A stretch of DNA of 64,000 nt from Pandoraea commovens (GCF_902459615.1 NZ_CABPSA010000004.1:186001-250000); one strand, 5' to 3'; positions 53,112-62,245 are shown, numbered from the stretch's first letter. Made by a program: numbers and translations. The notes: generated by a model not told the origin, from the sequence alone.

Positions 53112-54395
53112 GTGAATCGACAGACGGTGACGTCAAGTGGAGTACTCCGGCAACGAAGCAAGGCTTCGGGAGCTACCACGTTGTCACGCGGGGTCGTTAT
53201 CGCAGCCGTCGTCGTTATGCTGGTGCAATGGCTTGCACTGGGTGCGTGGGCCGTCAGTTGGTTGACGAGCGACGGCAGTGGCGAGAACAGCATGCCTCCG
53301 CTTGGGCACGATCTGCGTATCTACTGGACAGTGTCCTGGATGACGACGCATCTCGGCGCGATGGCGGCATTTCAGCCGGACATGCTCGACGCCGCACAAC
53401 TCCAGTTCTTTCCTGCATACACAGAACTCGGGCACTGGCTCTATCCACCGACATTCCAATGGCTGATCCAGCCGCTCTCGTGGTTGCCTTATCCGTGGAC
53501 GTACGCGATATACGTCGTCGTGAGCATCGCGGTGTTTGCGTTGGCGGTGACGCAATGGCGACGATGGGCCGGTTGGCCGTGGCTCGTGGCGATGGCTTTT
53601 CCCGGCCTTTGGGTGGCCGTGCTTGTCGGTCAGAACTCCATCATTACGTTGTTGCTGATGAGCGTCGCACTCACTCAGTCGAGTGTGCGCCCCCTGCTGG
53701 CGGGCGTATGTGCTGGTTTGCTCGTCATCAAGCCGCAATTTGCGCTGCTGTTGCCGTTGTGGTGGCTATGCGGCAAGCAGTGGCGAGCGCTAGGCACGAT
53801 GGTGCTTACCGGGGGCGCGTGTTGCGGTCTCACGCTGCTATGGGGCGGATGGACATTGTGGGAGGCGTTTTTCGCGGCCGTGGCGGCGTTCAACGCAGAA
53901 ATCGTTCAGCAAGGTGCGGGAGACATCTGGCATGCGATGCCCACGGTGTTTGCGATGACGCGATTGCAGGGCGCGACGCTGCCTGCGGCGTACCTGGCAT
54001 ACGGGCTAGTGGCGGCACCGTCCGTACTCTTCACGGCGGGGTTGTGGGTGAGACAGGCACCGCTTGCGTTGCGCGTGGCTGCCGCCATGATCGCCACGTT
54101 ACTCGTCCAGCCGTATTTGCTGTATTACGAGCTGGTCTGGTTGATCGTGCCGTTGCTTTGCGTTGCCGTGCCGATAGATGCGGCTCCGTCAGGTTCGCGT
54201 CATGCCGATGTGCCGCGCGGGCCGTGGAAAGGGCTGGAGGACTGGCTTCTGGCCGTCGCCTGGGTGCTGCCGCTACAAGCGTATCTCGCGGTGCTATGGA
54301 CGCCGATGGGGCAGTGGGGCGTGTGGATACTGCCTGCGTTCATGCTACTGATCGTGATGCGCGCACGTCGATGGATGCATCCGCGTCCGATGTGA
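53112..54395 (+). CDS. Membrane protein of the DUF2029 / glycosyltransferase family 87 type
   Basis: A 427-residue integral membrane protein with about ten hydrophobic segments and an N-terminal basic region. HDLRIYWTVSWMT, LYPPTFQWLIQPLSWLPYPWTYAIY and LLVIKPQFALLLPLWWLC match GT87/DUF2029 mannosyltransferases that use lipid-linked donors. Donor and product are unknown. The start is GTG at 53112 with GGGAGGCGGGA upstream. An overlapping frame of similar length (53096-54406) is Arg/Ala-rich and non-hydrophobic, hence a shadow. Confidence 0.82.
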   Translation: MNRQTVTSSGVLRQRSKASGATTLSRGVVIAAVVVMLVQWLALGAWAVSWLTSDGSGENSMPPLGHDLRIYWTVSWMTTHLGAMAAFQPDMLDAAQLQFFPAYTELGHWLYPPTFQWLIQPLSWLPYPWTYAIYVVVSIAVFALAVTQWRRWAGWPWLVAMAFPGLWVAVLVGQNSIITLLLMSVALTQSSVRPLLAGVCAGLLVIKPQFALLLPLWWLCGKQWRALGTMVLTGGACCGLTLLWGGWTLWEAFFAAVAAFNAEIVQQGAGDIWHAMPTVFAMTRLQGATLPAAYLAYGLVAAPSVLFTAGLWVRQAPLALRVAAAMIATLLVQPYLLYYELVWLIVPLLCVAVPIDAAPSGSRHADVPRGPWKGLEDWLLAVAWVLPLQAYLAVLWTPMGQWGVWILPAFMLLIVMRARRWMHPRPM

Positions 54396-54455
54396 CGCGC
54401 GCATAATGGCACGCATTGTCTGTGAACGTCATTCCCGTCGACCTGTCCCACTGTC

Positions 54456-55058
54456 ATGATCGATACGCTACCTGCTCTTGAAACGCCGCTCGATGCGGCT
54501 AGCCACCCGCATATCTATCCGTACGTCGTGCAACGTGCGTGGGTTGACGCGCATGATCCTGAGGGTGATGTCACCGAACCATTTTCCGACGACGTGTTCG
54601 TCACGCTTGTGCTCGATAGCCCGACGGGACTTCGACGCCTGCACGGTGACGATCTGAAGGCGGCTGACCTGACCTTCGAAGCGGTATTCGCGCAGGCGGC
54701 CTCCAATCTCTCTCGGGCATGGACGGCGCGTCACTTCGAATTCGGTATTGCGCGCCTGGACGACGGCACGATGGTCGGCGGCTCGCGCGGCAACTGGATG
54801 GCACCTGCCGGTGCGCTCGTGCTGGGCAATCTCTACCGGTCGATGGTGGAACATTTTGAGACGACCGAATTTGTGGCCATCGCCGTGAACCGGACTTTCG
54901 TGGTGGCGTTTCCCACCGACACGAAGACGCTCTCGTCGCTGGCGCTGCGTCAATTGATCGAGGGCGCATCGAACGGTGCGGTGCTCCCCATCTCGCGTAG
55001 CTGGTTGCGTCTCGATGGCGACTGGCCGTCCGCTTATCGCGGAAGTCCGGCTTTCTGA
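54456..55058 (+). CDS. Hypothetical protein, family not recognised
   Basis: A 200-residue soluble protein with an acidic N-terminal half and a C-terminal ATP/lipid-like alternating pattern: MVGGSRGNWMAPAGALVLGNLYRSM, FVAIAVNRTFVVAFPTDTKTLSSL and WLRLDGDWPSAYRGSP. The pattern is faintly like DUF1444-type proteins, but I do not claim membership. No signal peptide or membrane segment. 60 bases after the GT87 gene, same strand. A 9-bp inverted repeat overlaps its stop codon. Confidence 0.65.
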   Translation: MIDTLPALETPLDAASHPHIYPYVVQRAWVDAHDPEGDVTEPFSDDVFVTLVLDSPTGLRRLHGDDLKAADLTFEAVFAQAASNLSRAWTARHFEFGIARLDDGTMVGGSRGNWMAPAGALVLGNLYRSMVEHFETTEFVAIAVNRTFVVAFPTDTKTLSSLALRQLIEGASNGAVLPISRSWLRLDGDWPSAYRGSPAF

Positions 55059-55086
55059 AACGAGGCTTTCTTATTGACTCGTTTCA
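55056..55086. terminator. Hairpin overlapping the stop codon
   Basis: TGAAACGAG and CTCGTTTCA pair perfectly around 13 bases; the left arm begins with the stop codon of the preceding gene. No U-tract. Two TTGACT boxes (one in the loop, one at about 55100) lie close by and could be -35 elements for the next gene. Confidence 0.45.
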
Positions 55087-55177
55087 CATAGCCACGGTTC
55101 TTGACTCTAAAACGTGACATCGACGGCCACATAGACTCATTGACGGCACATTTCGCTGCCGTCACCGGAGACTACGT

Positions 55178-56320
55178 ATGCCAGCCTTGCCATCGGTATC
55201 GAGCTACGCCGCAAGCGCCTATGCCGCCCCCTCTCTCAATTCGCTCGGAGGCGGGCTTCCTGCACTTTCGCCGATCGCCTCCGAGCGCCCGTCGAACATT
55301 GCCCTGGCGACCGATTTCGACAGCGCTCGGGTCCTGCGTGCCGTCGTCGAGCCTGTTTCTCGCGCGCCGTGTCAGACGCTCCTGCCGCGTGAAGCGCCCG
55401 TGGAGGTGCAGGTCGACGGGCGCACCATCATGCATTTGCATTCCGAGCCGGATCGCGTGGCGTTTCTGGACGAGAACCGGGTCGGCGCGCTCTGGATGGA
55501 ATTGCTCGACGCGACGCGTGCTGCGGATGGATGTCCGACCAGCGTTCGCGCGGGCGATGTGCCGTCGGATATCTCAGCACGCATGGCGTGCCTGGGCGTT
55601 GGCTCGGGGGAGCGGCGGCGCACCGACGTCCATTCGCCTTTGGAGGCTAATTTCGCAATGGTCTCGGACTTGCCTCGGGCCTCGAGTCCAAACGTGGACG
55701 TCAGTGAATTTGCAACCGTCGAGGCGTTATCGCTGCCGTCGGTGTACATCCGGGAGCCGGGGTTCGCCCCGGGAACAATGGCGGCGCTCGAGTACGACCT
55801 GGGGTGGCGTGCGCTGGCCCCGTCGTGGCGCGCGGTCATGCCGATAATCGATGAATCCGTGTGGGCCTCAGACCCGAACACAGAGCTATTTTGTGCGGTG
55901 GGCCGGGCAGTTTTGCCGCATCTTGCCACCCGCGAGGCGGGGAACGTTGCGGACACCATCTGCGCGCGCATCGTGGCGTTTCACATGCACGCAGGCGGGC
56001 TTGTCGATTGCCTTGCGAATGTCACCCGATCGGTTGAGCGCACCGGAAAGGAAGGTGAGGCTGTCTCGGTGGCGGCCATCGAGATCAACGACTTTCTCGT
56101 CGAGTGTGCGGGGATCGACTGGCGGAAGTCGGTGATTGGCCGGGAAGGGGAGGATGCACTGACGCGTCGTCGCGCAGCCTGCATGGAAGCGGCGACGAAC
56201 ACGTCCACGACAGAAGTGCCCGTGGATGAGCATACGACCACGAGCGAATCCGATGGCTCGTCATCTACAACCGACGATCGATCGTGGATTTCGCAACGCT
56301 TGAATTACGCATGGCGATGA
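55178..56320 (+). CDS. Hypothetical protein, possible exported effector-like protein
   Basis: A 380-residue protein that I cannot assign. The first 40 residues are Ser/Ala/Pro-rich and low in charge (MPALPSVSSYAASAYAAPSL), like N-terminal export signals of type III effectors, but no such system is visible here. The middle (residues about 65-330) is a compact alpha/beta-looking domain without known motifs. The last 45 residues are Thr/Ser/Asp-rich and end in WISQRLNYAWR. GGAG seven bases before the ATG supports expression; a terminator follows directly. Confidence 0.65.
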   Translation: MPALPSVSSYAASAYAAPSLNSLGGGLPALSPIASERPSNIALATDFDSARVLRAVVEPVSRAPCQTLLPREAPVEVQVDGRTIMHLHSEPDRVAFLDENRVGALWMELLDATRAADGCPTSVRAGDVPSDISARMACLGVGSGERRRTDVHSPLEANFAMVSDLPRASSPNVDVSEFATVEALSLPSVYIREPGFAPGTMAALEYDLGWRALAPSWRAVMPIIDESVWASDPNTELFCAVGRAVLPHLATREAGNVADTICARIVAFHMHAGGLVDCLANVTRSVERTGKEGEAVSVAAIEINDFLVECAGIDWRKSVIGREGEDALTRRRAACMEAATNTSTTEVPVDEHTTTSESDGSSSTTDDRSWISQRLNYAWR

Positions 56321-56356
56321 AAAAAGCCGCAACCCTGAAACGGTTGCGGCTTTTTT
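56320..56356. terminator. Strong bidirectional terminator
   Basis: AAAAAAGCCGCAACC and GGTTGCGGCTTTTTT form a perfect 15-bp stem with a seven-base loop, right after the stop of the preceding gene, and serve convergent lysS as well. Confidence 0.92.
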
Positions 56357-56413
56357 GCTGTACGGCCTGAGCGGACGGTTGGCGCGAGATCCTGCGCCGA
56401 CTGTCCGTCCCGA

Positions 56414-57958
56414 TCAGTCTTCGCGGCGCAGGTGCGGGAACAGCAGCACGTCGCGAATGTTCGGGCTGTCGGTGAGCAGCATGATCAGACGATCGATGCC
56501 GATGCCGCAGCCGCCCGTCGGGGGCATGCCGTACTCGAGTGCGCGAATGTAGTCGGCATCGTAGTACATGGCTTCTTCGTCGCCTGCGTCCTTCTGCTCG
56601 ACCTGCGCACGGAAGCGCGCGGCCTGATCTTCCGGATCGTTCAGCTCCGAGAAACCGTTCGCGATTTCACGGCCCGTGATGAACAGTTCGAAGCGCTCGG
56701 TGATACCCGGCAGCGTGTCCGAGGCGCGCGCCAGTGGCGAAACTTCCACCGGGTAATCGACGATGAACGTCGGTTCCCACAGTTGGCTTTCAGCGGTCTC
56801 TTCGAACAGCGCCAGTTGCAGCGCGCCGAGGCCTGCGTTCTTGAACTGCGGGGCATCGACCTTCACGCCGTACTTGCCCAGCGCGCCGCGCACGAAATCG
56901 ATATCGGCGAGTTGCGCGTCGGTGTACTCCGGCGCGTACTTGCGGATCGCTTCGACGATCGTCAGGCGATGGAACGGCTTGGACAGGTCGAGTTCGCGGC
57001 CCTGATATTCGATGGTCGCGGTGCCGCGCGCGTCGGTCGCCGCCTGGCGGATCAGCGCTTCGGTGAAGTCCATCAGCCAGCGGTAATCCGTATAGGCTGC
57101 GTAGAACTCCATCATCGTGAATTCCGGATTGTGACGCGGCGACACGCCTTCATTACGGAAGTTACGGTTGATTTCGAACACACGCTCGAAGCCGCCAACG
57201 ATCAGGCGCTTCAAATACAGCTCAGGCGCGATACGCAGATACATCTGCATGTCGAGCGCATTGTGATGCGTGATGAACGGCTTGGCCGCCGCGCCGCCCG
57301 GGATCGGGTGCAGCATCGGCGTTTCGACTTCCATGAAGTCGGCGTTCGTCATGTACTGACGCATCGATGCGATGGCCTTCGCGCGAGCGCGGAAGGTGTT
57401 GCGCGTTTCCGGCGACGTGATCAGATCGACGTAGCGTTGACGGTACTTCGTTTCCTGATCGGCCAGACCGTGGAACTTGTCCGGCAGGGGGCGCAGCGCC
57501 TTGGCGAGCAGCCGCAGTTCCTTGACCTTGACCGACAGTTCGCCGGTGCGGGTGCGGAACAGCGTACCGGTTGCTGCGATGATGTCACCGATGTCCCAGC
57601 CCTTGAAGGAGGTCATCGAATCGGCACCGACGTCGTCGCGTCCGATGAAGAACTGGATCTGACCGCTGCCATCCTGCACGGTGGCGAAAGCGGCCTTGCC
57701 CATCACGCGTTTGAGCATCATGCGACCGGCCACCGACACGGCGACGGGCTCGGCTTCAAGCGCTTCGTTCTCCACGCCCTGATAGCGGGCTTGCAGATCG
57801 CCAGCGTGCTGTTCGGGACGGAAGTCGTTCGGGAACGCGATGCCGCCCGCGCGGATCGCCGTCAGCTTCTCGCGACGCTCGGCGATGAGCTTGTTGTCGT
57901 CCTGCGGCAGGTCGTTGACCTGATTGGCCGAGTCGGCCGGAGTGTTTTGATCGGTCAT
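56414..57958 (-). CDS. lysS: Lysine--tRNA ligase
   Basis: A 514-residue class II aminoacyl-tRNA synthetase. An N-terminal OB-fold anticodon-binding domain ([24 protein letters not shown]) precedes the catalytic core: motif 2 [20 protein letters not shown] and motif 3 [14 protein letters not shown]. The start at 57958 is the family N-terminus ([10 protein letters not shown]). Last gene of a prfB-ivy-lysS operon on the minus strand. Confidence 0.96.
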   Translation of the reverse strand: MTDQNTPADSANQVNDLPQDDNKLIAERREKLTAIRAGGIAFPNDFRPEQHAGDLQARYQGVENEALEAEPVAVSVAGRMMLKRVMGKAAFATVQDGSGQIQFFIGRDDVGADSMTSFKGWDIGDIIAATGTLFRTRTGELSVKVKELRLLAKALRPLPDKFHGLADQETKYRQRYVDLITSPETRNTFRARAKAIASMRQYMTNADFMEVETPMLHPIPGGAAAKPFITHHNALDMQMYLRIAPELYLKRLIVGGFERVFEINRNFRNEGVSPRHNPEFTMMEFYAAYTDYRWLMDFTEALIRQAATDARGTATIEYQGRELDLSKPFHRLTIVEAIRKYAPEYTDAQLADIDFVRGALGKYGVKVDAPQFKNAGLGALQLALFEETAESQLWEPTFIVDYPVEVSPLARASDTLPGITERFELFITGREIANGFSELNDPEDQAARFRAQVEQKDAGDEEAMYYDADYIRALEYGMPPTGGCGIGIDRLIMLLTDSPNIRDVLLFPHLRRED

Positions 57959-57974
57959 GATGCGAACGATGAAG

Positions 57975-58454
57975 TTATTCGGTAAAACGCAGCGTGTGGA
58001 GCAGCGCATTCTTGAGCGAGCCATCGGGCGCGCCCAGCCAGATCAGTTCGGTGCGATCCTGATGCGGGCTGGCATTGGCCGCAGCACTCGGGTCCCGCAC
58101 AAACAGCGCCGCGATCGATTGCGAACGCGGCTCATACAAAATGTGGACGTACTCGCTAGGGCAGTCGTGCGGCTTGCAGCTCTGCACCAGCAACCAGGGC
58201 TTGCCGGCGACGCTCACCCGTTGCGACGGCGTCGAGGTTCCCCCCTGACGCACCCACGCGGGCACATTGCGCGGTGCAACGATGCGTGCATAAGCGCCCG
58301 AGAAATCCGGGCGCTTGAGCAGTTCGTGCAGATACGGTCCCGTCTCGGGACTCGCACCCGGTGCACCCGGCGTACTCGCCGGGGCAGCCACGGCGGCGCG
58401 CTGCAGACACAGCGCACTCACCACCCACACGGCTAGCGTGCGGACAAACGCCAT
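57975..58454 (-). CDS. ivy: Ivy-type inhibitor of vertebrate C-type lysozyme
   Basis: A 159-residue protein with a signal peptide ending near residue 24 (VAAPAS). The mature part contains the Ivy hallmark SCKPHDCPS (Cys93-Cys98 disulfide loop, whose His blocks the lysozyme catalytic Glu), preceded by [10 protein letters not shown] and WLLV. Ivy proteins protect the periplasm from C-type lysozyme. The start is three bases downstream of the prfB stop, and lysS starts 16 bases after its own stop, so it is embedded in a translation operon. Confidence 0.85.
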   Translation of the reverse strand: MAFVRTLAVWVVSALCLQRAAVAAPASTPGAPGASPETGPYLHELLKRPDFSGAYARIVAPRNVPAWVRQGGTSTPSQRVSVAGKPWLLVQSCKPHDCPSEYVHILYEPRSQSIAALFVRDPSAAANASPHQDRTELIWLGAPDGSLKNALLHTLRFTE

Positions 58455-58457
58455 TCC

Positions 58458-59562
58458 TTACACTCCCTGCTTGAGGCTCGCCGAGATGAAGTCGTCCAGG
58501 TCGCCGTCGAGCACCTTGCCGGTGTTGCCGGTTTCCACGCTGGTACGCAAGTCCTTCACACGCGACTGGTCGAGCACGTACGAGCGAATCTGGTGACCCC
58601 AACCCACATCGGTCTTGCTCGATTCGAGCTTGTCCTGCTCGGCACGGCGCTTGCGCATTTCGTGTTCGAACAGACGCGAGCGGAGCATGTCCCACGCTTC
58701 GGCGCGGTTGCGGTGCTGCGAACGGTCGTTCTGGCAGGCAACGACGATGCCCGTCGGCGTGTGCGTCAGACGCACGGCGGAGTCGGTCTTGTTGATGTGC
58801 TGACCACCCGCGCCCGAAGCACGATACGTGTCGGTACGCACGTCGGCCGGATTGATGTCGATTTCGATCGAGTCATCTACTTCCGGATAGACGAACAGGC
58901 TGGCAAACGAGGTGTGACGGCCGCCCGACGAATCGAACGGCGATTTGCGCACCAGACGGTGGACGCCGGTCTCGGTACGCAGATAGCCGTAGGCGTAGTC
59001 GCCTGTGACCTTGATGGAGGCGCTTTTGATGCCAGCGACGTCACCGTCCGACACTTCGAGCACTTCGGCCTTGAAGCCCTTGCGTTCGCAGTAGCGGAGG
59101 TATTGGCGCAGCAGCATGCCGGCCCAGTCGTTGGCTTCGGTGCCGCCAGCGCCGGCCTGGATGTCGATGAAGCAGTTGTTCGGGTCGGCCGGGTTGTTGA
59201 ACATCCGGCGGAACTCCATGTCACCCACGCGTGCGGCGAGACCCTGCGTGTCGCTTTCGAGCGCCAGGAGCGAGTCTTCATCGCCCTCGTCGCGGGCCAT
59301 GTCGAACAATTCCTGCGTGTCGGAAAGGCCGGTGTCGAGCTCGGTCAGGTTGGTGACCACGCTGTCGAGCGCCTTCTTTTCCTTGCCCAGTGCCTGGGCG
59401 CGCTTGGAATCGTTCCAGATGTTGGGATCTTCGAGTTCCTTGTTGACTTCCGTCAGGCGAGCTTGCTTGACATCGAAGTCAAAGATACCCCCTGAGCTCG
59501 CCAACGCGGGTGCGCAGGTCGGCGAGCAGGGATTCGAGGGCGTTGAGGCGTTCGGCTTCCAT
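58458..59562 (-). CDS. prfB: Peptide chain release factor 2, with programmed +1 frameshift
   Basis: RF2 reads UAA and UGA stops. The full product is 367 residues, read in two frames: 27 codons from the ATG at 59562, then an in-frame UGA at 59481-59479 bypassed by a +1 shift, then codons to 58458. GGQ (GAGGQHINK) and the codon-recognition SPF motif ([10 protein letters not shown]) are present. Annotators often start it after the shift; the true start is the ATG in the upstream frame. Confidence 0.97.
59477..59493 (-). promoter_or_regulatory. prfB frameshift site
   Basis: The sequence AGGGGGTATCTTTGAC on the minus strand equals the E. coli RF2 site: Shine-Dalgarno-like AGGGGG, slippery CTT, UGA and C. 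Low RF2 activity promotes the shift, which gives autogenous control. Confidence 0.97.
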
Positions 59563-59664
59563 GAGCTAGGGCGTTTGCAAATTCGGGAAAACCGGAATTA
59601 TAACGCAGCGAAGCCCACGTTTCCCCCATTTTTCGGGGGCTTTTAACGACTTTCGGACAGTGCT

Positions 59665-59886
59665 TCAGCGCGACGTCTGACGCAGACCGAACGCATCGCG
59701 GGCGTAACCGACATCCGCGAGCGACGTATCGTCGAACGTGGCGAGCGCTTCGACCTGGAGTTTCTGCTCGTAGTGCAGACGCCATTGATCGACGGCGCGG
59801 AAGAACAGGCCGAGTGGCGTGACCGGCGCAGCAACGACCGGTGCGGTGGCGTTCAGATTGGCTGCGGCGGACAGAGGGCGGTACAT
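59665..59886 (-). CDS. DUF1127-like small protein
   Basis: A 73-residue protein resembling the DUF1127 (YjiS) type, with the C-terminal motif LATFDDTSLADVGYARDAFGL like the family's LxD(R)xLxDIG block. Function in the family is unclear; some bind RNA or regulate phosphate/carbon metabolism. GGAAATCACATC before the ATG is a fair site. Divergent from LysR. Confidence 0.7.
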   Translation of the reverse strand: MYRPLSAAANLNATAPVVAAPVTPLGLFFRAVDQWRLHYEQKLQVEALATFDDTSLADVGYARDAFGLRQTSR

Positions 59887-59995
59887 GATGTGATTTCCTT
59901 CACAGGGCGCGGTGTGCTGGCCGGAGACGGGATGTCATGGCAGACGTCGCATTAGGGATAACCCGAAGCTTATTCCTTTCCCATGCGCTAAAAAA

Positions 59996-60022
59996 GTGAA
60001 TTGTTTAGCTGATTTTGTTCAC
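59996..60022. promoter_or_regulatory. Inverted repeat between the DUF1127-like and LysR genes
   Basis: GTGAATTGTTTAGC and GATTTTGTTCAC make an imperfect repeat (outer arms GTGAA/TTCAC), 98-124 bases before the LysR ATG. This is a probable LysR-type operator. Confidence 0.45.
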
Positions 60023-60119
60023 TATTATTGAAGTGGCATCGCGACTCGCTTAACATTCGACATCGTGTGAATGCCTGTCTGCCTGATTTCCACCTGCTTC
60101 CTGCTCCCGGAGCTTCCTC

Positions 60120-61016
60120 ATGGACTTTCTGCAACTTCAGACCTTCAAGGCCATCGTCGACGAAGGTAGCGTGCTGGGGGCCGCCGAAGCGTTGCACTGT
60201 GTGCAGTCGAACGTGACGGCCCGCATCCGCTCGCTCGAACACACGGTGGGCGTGAAGCTCTTCCATCGTCAGGGACGCCGCCTGCAACTGACGCCAAGCG
60301 GACGTACGCTGCTTGGTTACGCCGACCGGATTCTGGCGTTATCGCGCGAGGCGAGCGCTGCGCTCAATCCGGCAAACGAGCCGTCCGGCGACTTCTCGCT
60401 GGGTGCGATCGAATCGTCCGCCACTTCGCGACTGCCAGCCGTGCTCGCGCGCTTCCATGCGGCGTATCCGAAAGTGCGCCTGAATCTCGTGACGGACACG
60501 TCGCTGAATCTGCTTGACGAAATTCAGCACGGCCGCGTCGACGCTGCGCTGATCGCGGGCACTGCGTGTCTGGAAGCGCAGGCGCAGATGTCGGTTGTGG
60601 CCGACGAGATCTACCGGGAGCCGATCGTGCTGGTCGCGCCCGCGCGCGCAGGGCAGGTTCACGAAGCGGCCGATCTCTCGGGCGCTACGTTGCTCATGTG
60701 GCCGCAGGGGTGCCCGTATCGCGGCACGATGGAGCAGTGGCTCGCCGCGAATGCGGTCACGCCGGGACGCATCCTGAGCTATGGCAGCTACGCAACCATC
60801 GTGGCTTGTGTCGGCGCGGGTGTCGGCTATTCGCTGGTGCCTCGCGGGATTTACCTGCGTTATCGTCAGGAGGCGAACATCGTCGGTCATGCGATGGAAG
60901 ATCTCGCGGCGGTGCCGAACTTCTTCGTTCGCCATCGAGGCGTCGAGGTGCATCCGGCACGCGAAGCGTTCCTGCGTGTGATGCGTGAGTACGTCGCTGA
61001 GGCGCAGCCCGCGTAA
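60120..61016 (+). CDS. LysR-family transcriptional regulator
   Basis: A 298-residue regulator. HTH at residues 1-60 (FLQLQTFKAIVDEGSVLGAAEALHCVQSNVTARIRSLEH), substrate-binding domain after residue 90. The DUF1127-like gene is divergent and the likely target. Ligand unknown. Confidence 0.9.
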   Translation: MDFLQLQTFKAIVDEGSVLGAAEALHCVQSNVTARIRSLEHTVGVKLFHRQGRRLQLTPSGRTLLGYADRILALSREASAALNPANEPSGDFSLGAIESSATSRLPAVLARFHAAYPKVRLNLVTDTSLNLLDEIQHGRVDAALIAGTACLEAQAQMSVVADEIYREPIVLVAPARAGQVHEAADLSGATLLMWPQGCPYRGTMEQWLAANAVTPGRILSYGSYATIVACVGAGVGYSLVPRGIYLRYRQEANIVGHAMEDLAAVPNFFVRHRGVEVHPAREAFLRVMREYVAEAQPA

Positions 61017-61085
61017 ATACATCACCTTGCGACTTCTCGCGATACGGGAAGCGCGGTCACCCCAATTGCGCAAAGTGAATGCTCA

Positions 61086-61104
61086 AATGATAATGTGTCT
61101 CATT
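61086..61104. promoter_or_regulatory. Fur-box-like site before the AraC gene
   Basis: AATGATAATGTGTCTCATT partly matches the Fur consensus GATAATGATAATCATTATC in its outer elements. It lies 26 bases upstream of the ATG, so it would overlap the promoter. Confidence 0.55.
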
Positions 61105-61129
61105 AACGTTTGATTTGGGCATTTCGCAG

Positions 61130-62245
61130 ATGGTCACTTCTCAGCCGTGGCGGCATGCCGTCGATCTCGACGGGTTGTCGCTGGTGCGTGGCATACAGCA
61201 GGCGCAGGCAGGTGCTTCGGTGCGAGAGTCGCTGGCGGGCGGAGATATCAAGATCGTGTTCTTGCTCGACGGCGCATTGCAGTGGGCCGCCGGTGGCACG
61301 CCGTTACTCGCTGCGGGGGCGGGGAGCGTCAATGTTTGCTTTGGCGACTCGCCGCTCGACATCGATAACGTCTACGGCGAATCGAGCGCATTGCGCTACT
61401 TCAGCCTGCGGCTCTCCGAGCGCTATCTCATCGCAGCCTGTGGACTGGATGCACATGCGCTTACGCGAGGCTGGCGCGAGAGCGCCGCGAGCGGCGCGGG
61501 GCTGTCCGCTAACGCGTCGGACATCGGCAGCGTGCACGGCGACTGGTGTGGGACGAGCGCCGTGTTAACGCGTGCGATGAGTGCAGAGGAATGGCGTTGG
61601 GCCAGCACGATGACGTCGCTGCAAGCAGACGGCAGCGATAACGACACGTGCTGGCAACGTCTTGCGCTGATCGGACAGACGTTTGAGGCGTTGGCGCGAT
61701 GTGCTGCCTATACGTCGGGTGCGTCGGGTGCGTCGGGTGCGTCGGGTGCGTCGGGTGCGTCGGGCGCGCCCGATACCCCGCGAATGCCAGGTATTTCGAA
61801 TACGCCGAATGCGTTCAACGCATTGAGCGTACCGATCCCTTCCACCGCACCTTGCGTCACGCGTTTCGCGTCGCAGCCCATGTCGCAGGACATTGAATCC
61901 CCTCGTGATCGGGTCACGCGTCGTGCCGTGTTCGCGGCCCGCGACGTCCTCAACGATCGCCTCCAAGCGCCACCATCGCTGCCCTTGCTAGCTCGCGAAG
62001 TGGGGATCAACGTCAATAAGTTGTGTGCGGGTTTTCGTCAGCAGTTCGGCACGACGGTGCATGGCTACGTACGTGAGCGTCGGCTTGCGACAGCGTTTGA
62101 ATTGCTCAGCGCGCGGCGCATCAGTGTGAGCGAAGCCGCGTGGCAATGCGGCTACACGGACTCGCACTTCGCCAAGGTCTTTCGTGCGCGTTTCGGCATG
62201 TTGCCCAACACCCTGACGCGCGAAACCGCAATGCTGCGCGACTAA
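61130..62245 (+). CDS. AraC-family regulator (siderophore-uptake type)
   Basis: A 371-residue regulator. The C-terminal ~105 residues hold two helix-turn-helix motifs (LPLLAREVGINVNKLCAGFRQQFGTTVHGYV, ISVSEAAWQCGYTDSHFAKVFRARFG), close to PchR-type activators of siderophore receptors. The N-terminal sensor half is diverged. Between them lies a flexible linker of Ser-Gly-Ala repeats (residues about 196-213) coded by a 9-bp tandem repeat. The start at 61130 is preferred to a TTG at 61115. TonB receptor is downstream. Confidence 0.88.
   Translation: MVTSQPWRHAVDLDGLSLVRGIQQAQAGASVRESLAGGDIKIVFLLDGALQWAAGGTPLLAAGAGSVNVCFGDSPLDIDNVYGESSALRYFSLRLSERYLIAACGLDAHALTRGWRESAASGAGLSANASDIGSVHGDWCGTSAVLTRAMSAEEWRWASTMTSLQADGSDNDTCWQRLALIGQTFEALARCAAYTSGASGASGASGASGASGAPDTPRMPGISNTPNAFNALSVPIPSTAPCVTRFASQPMSQDIESPRDRVTRRAVFAARDVLNDRLQAPPSLPLLAREVGINVNKLCAGFRQQFGTTVHGYVRERRLATAFELLSARRISVSEAAWQCGYTDSHFAKVFRARFGMLPNTLTRETAMLRD
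61715..61768 (+). repeat. 9-bp tandem repeat inside the AraC gene
   Basis: Five perfect copies of TCGGGTGCG (61715-61759) and a sixth with one T-to-C change. As nine is a multiple of three, expansion would change the linker length without a frameshift. Confidence 0.95.

Noticed and set aside
53096-54406. 436-codon frame overlapping the GT87 gene on the same strand
   Set aside because: Arg/Ala/Gly-rich with no hydrophobic pattern; the alternative frame has a ribosome site, membrane helices and family motifs.
59458-59504. Start of prfB in the downstream frame (near 59504)
   Set aside because: This frame's apparent start is a TTG just upstream of the frameshift site; the real ATG is at 59562 in the other frame.
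61745-61770. GC-rich repeats as a CRISPR array
   Set aside because: Units are 9 bases, contiguous and in frame inside a coding gene; no spacers.
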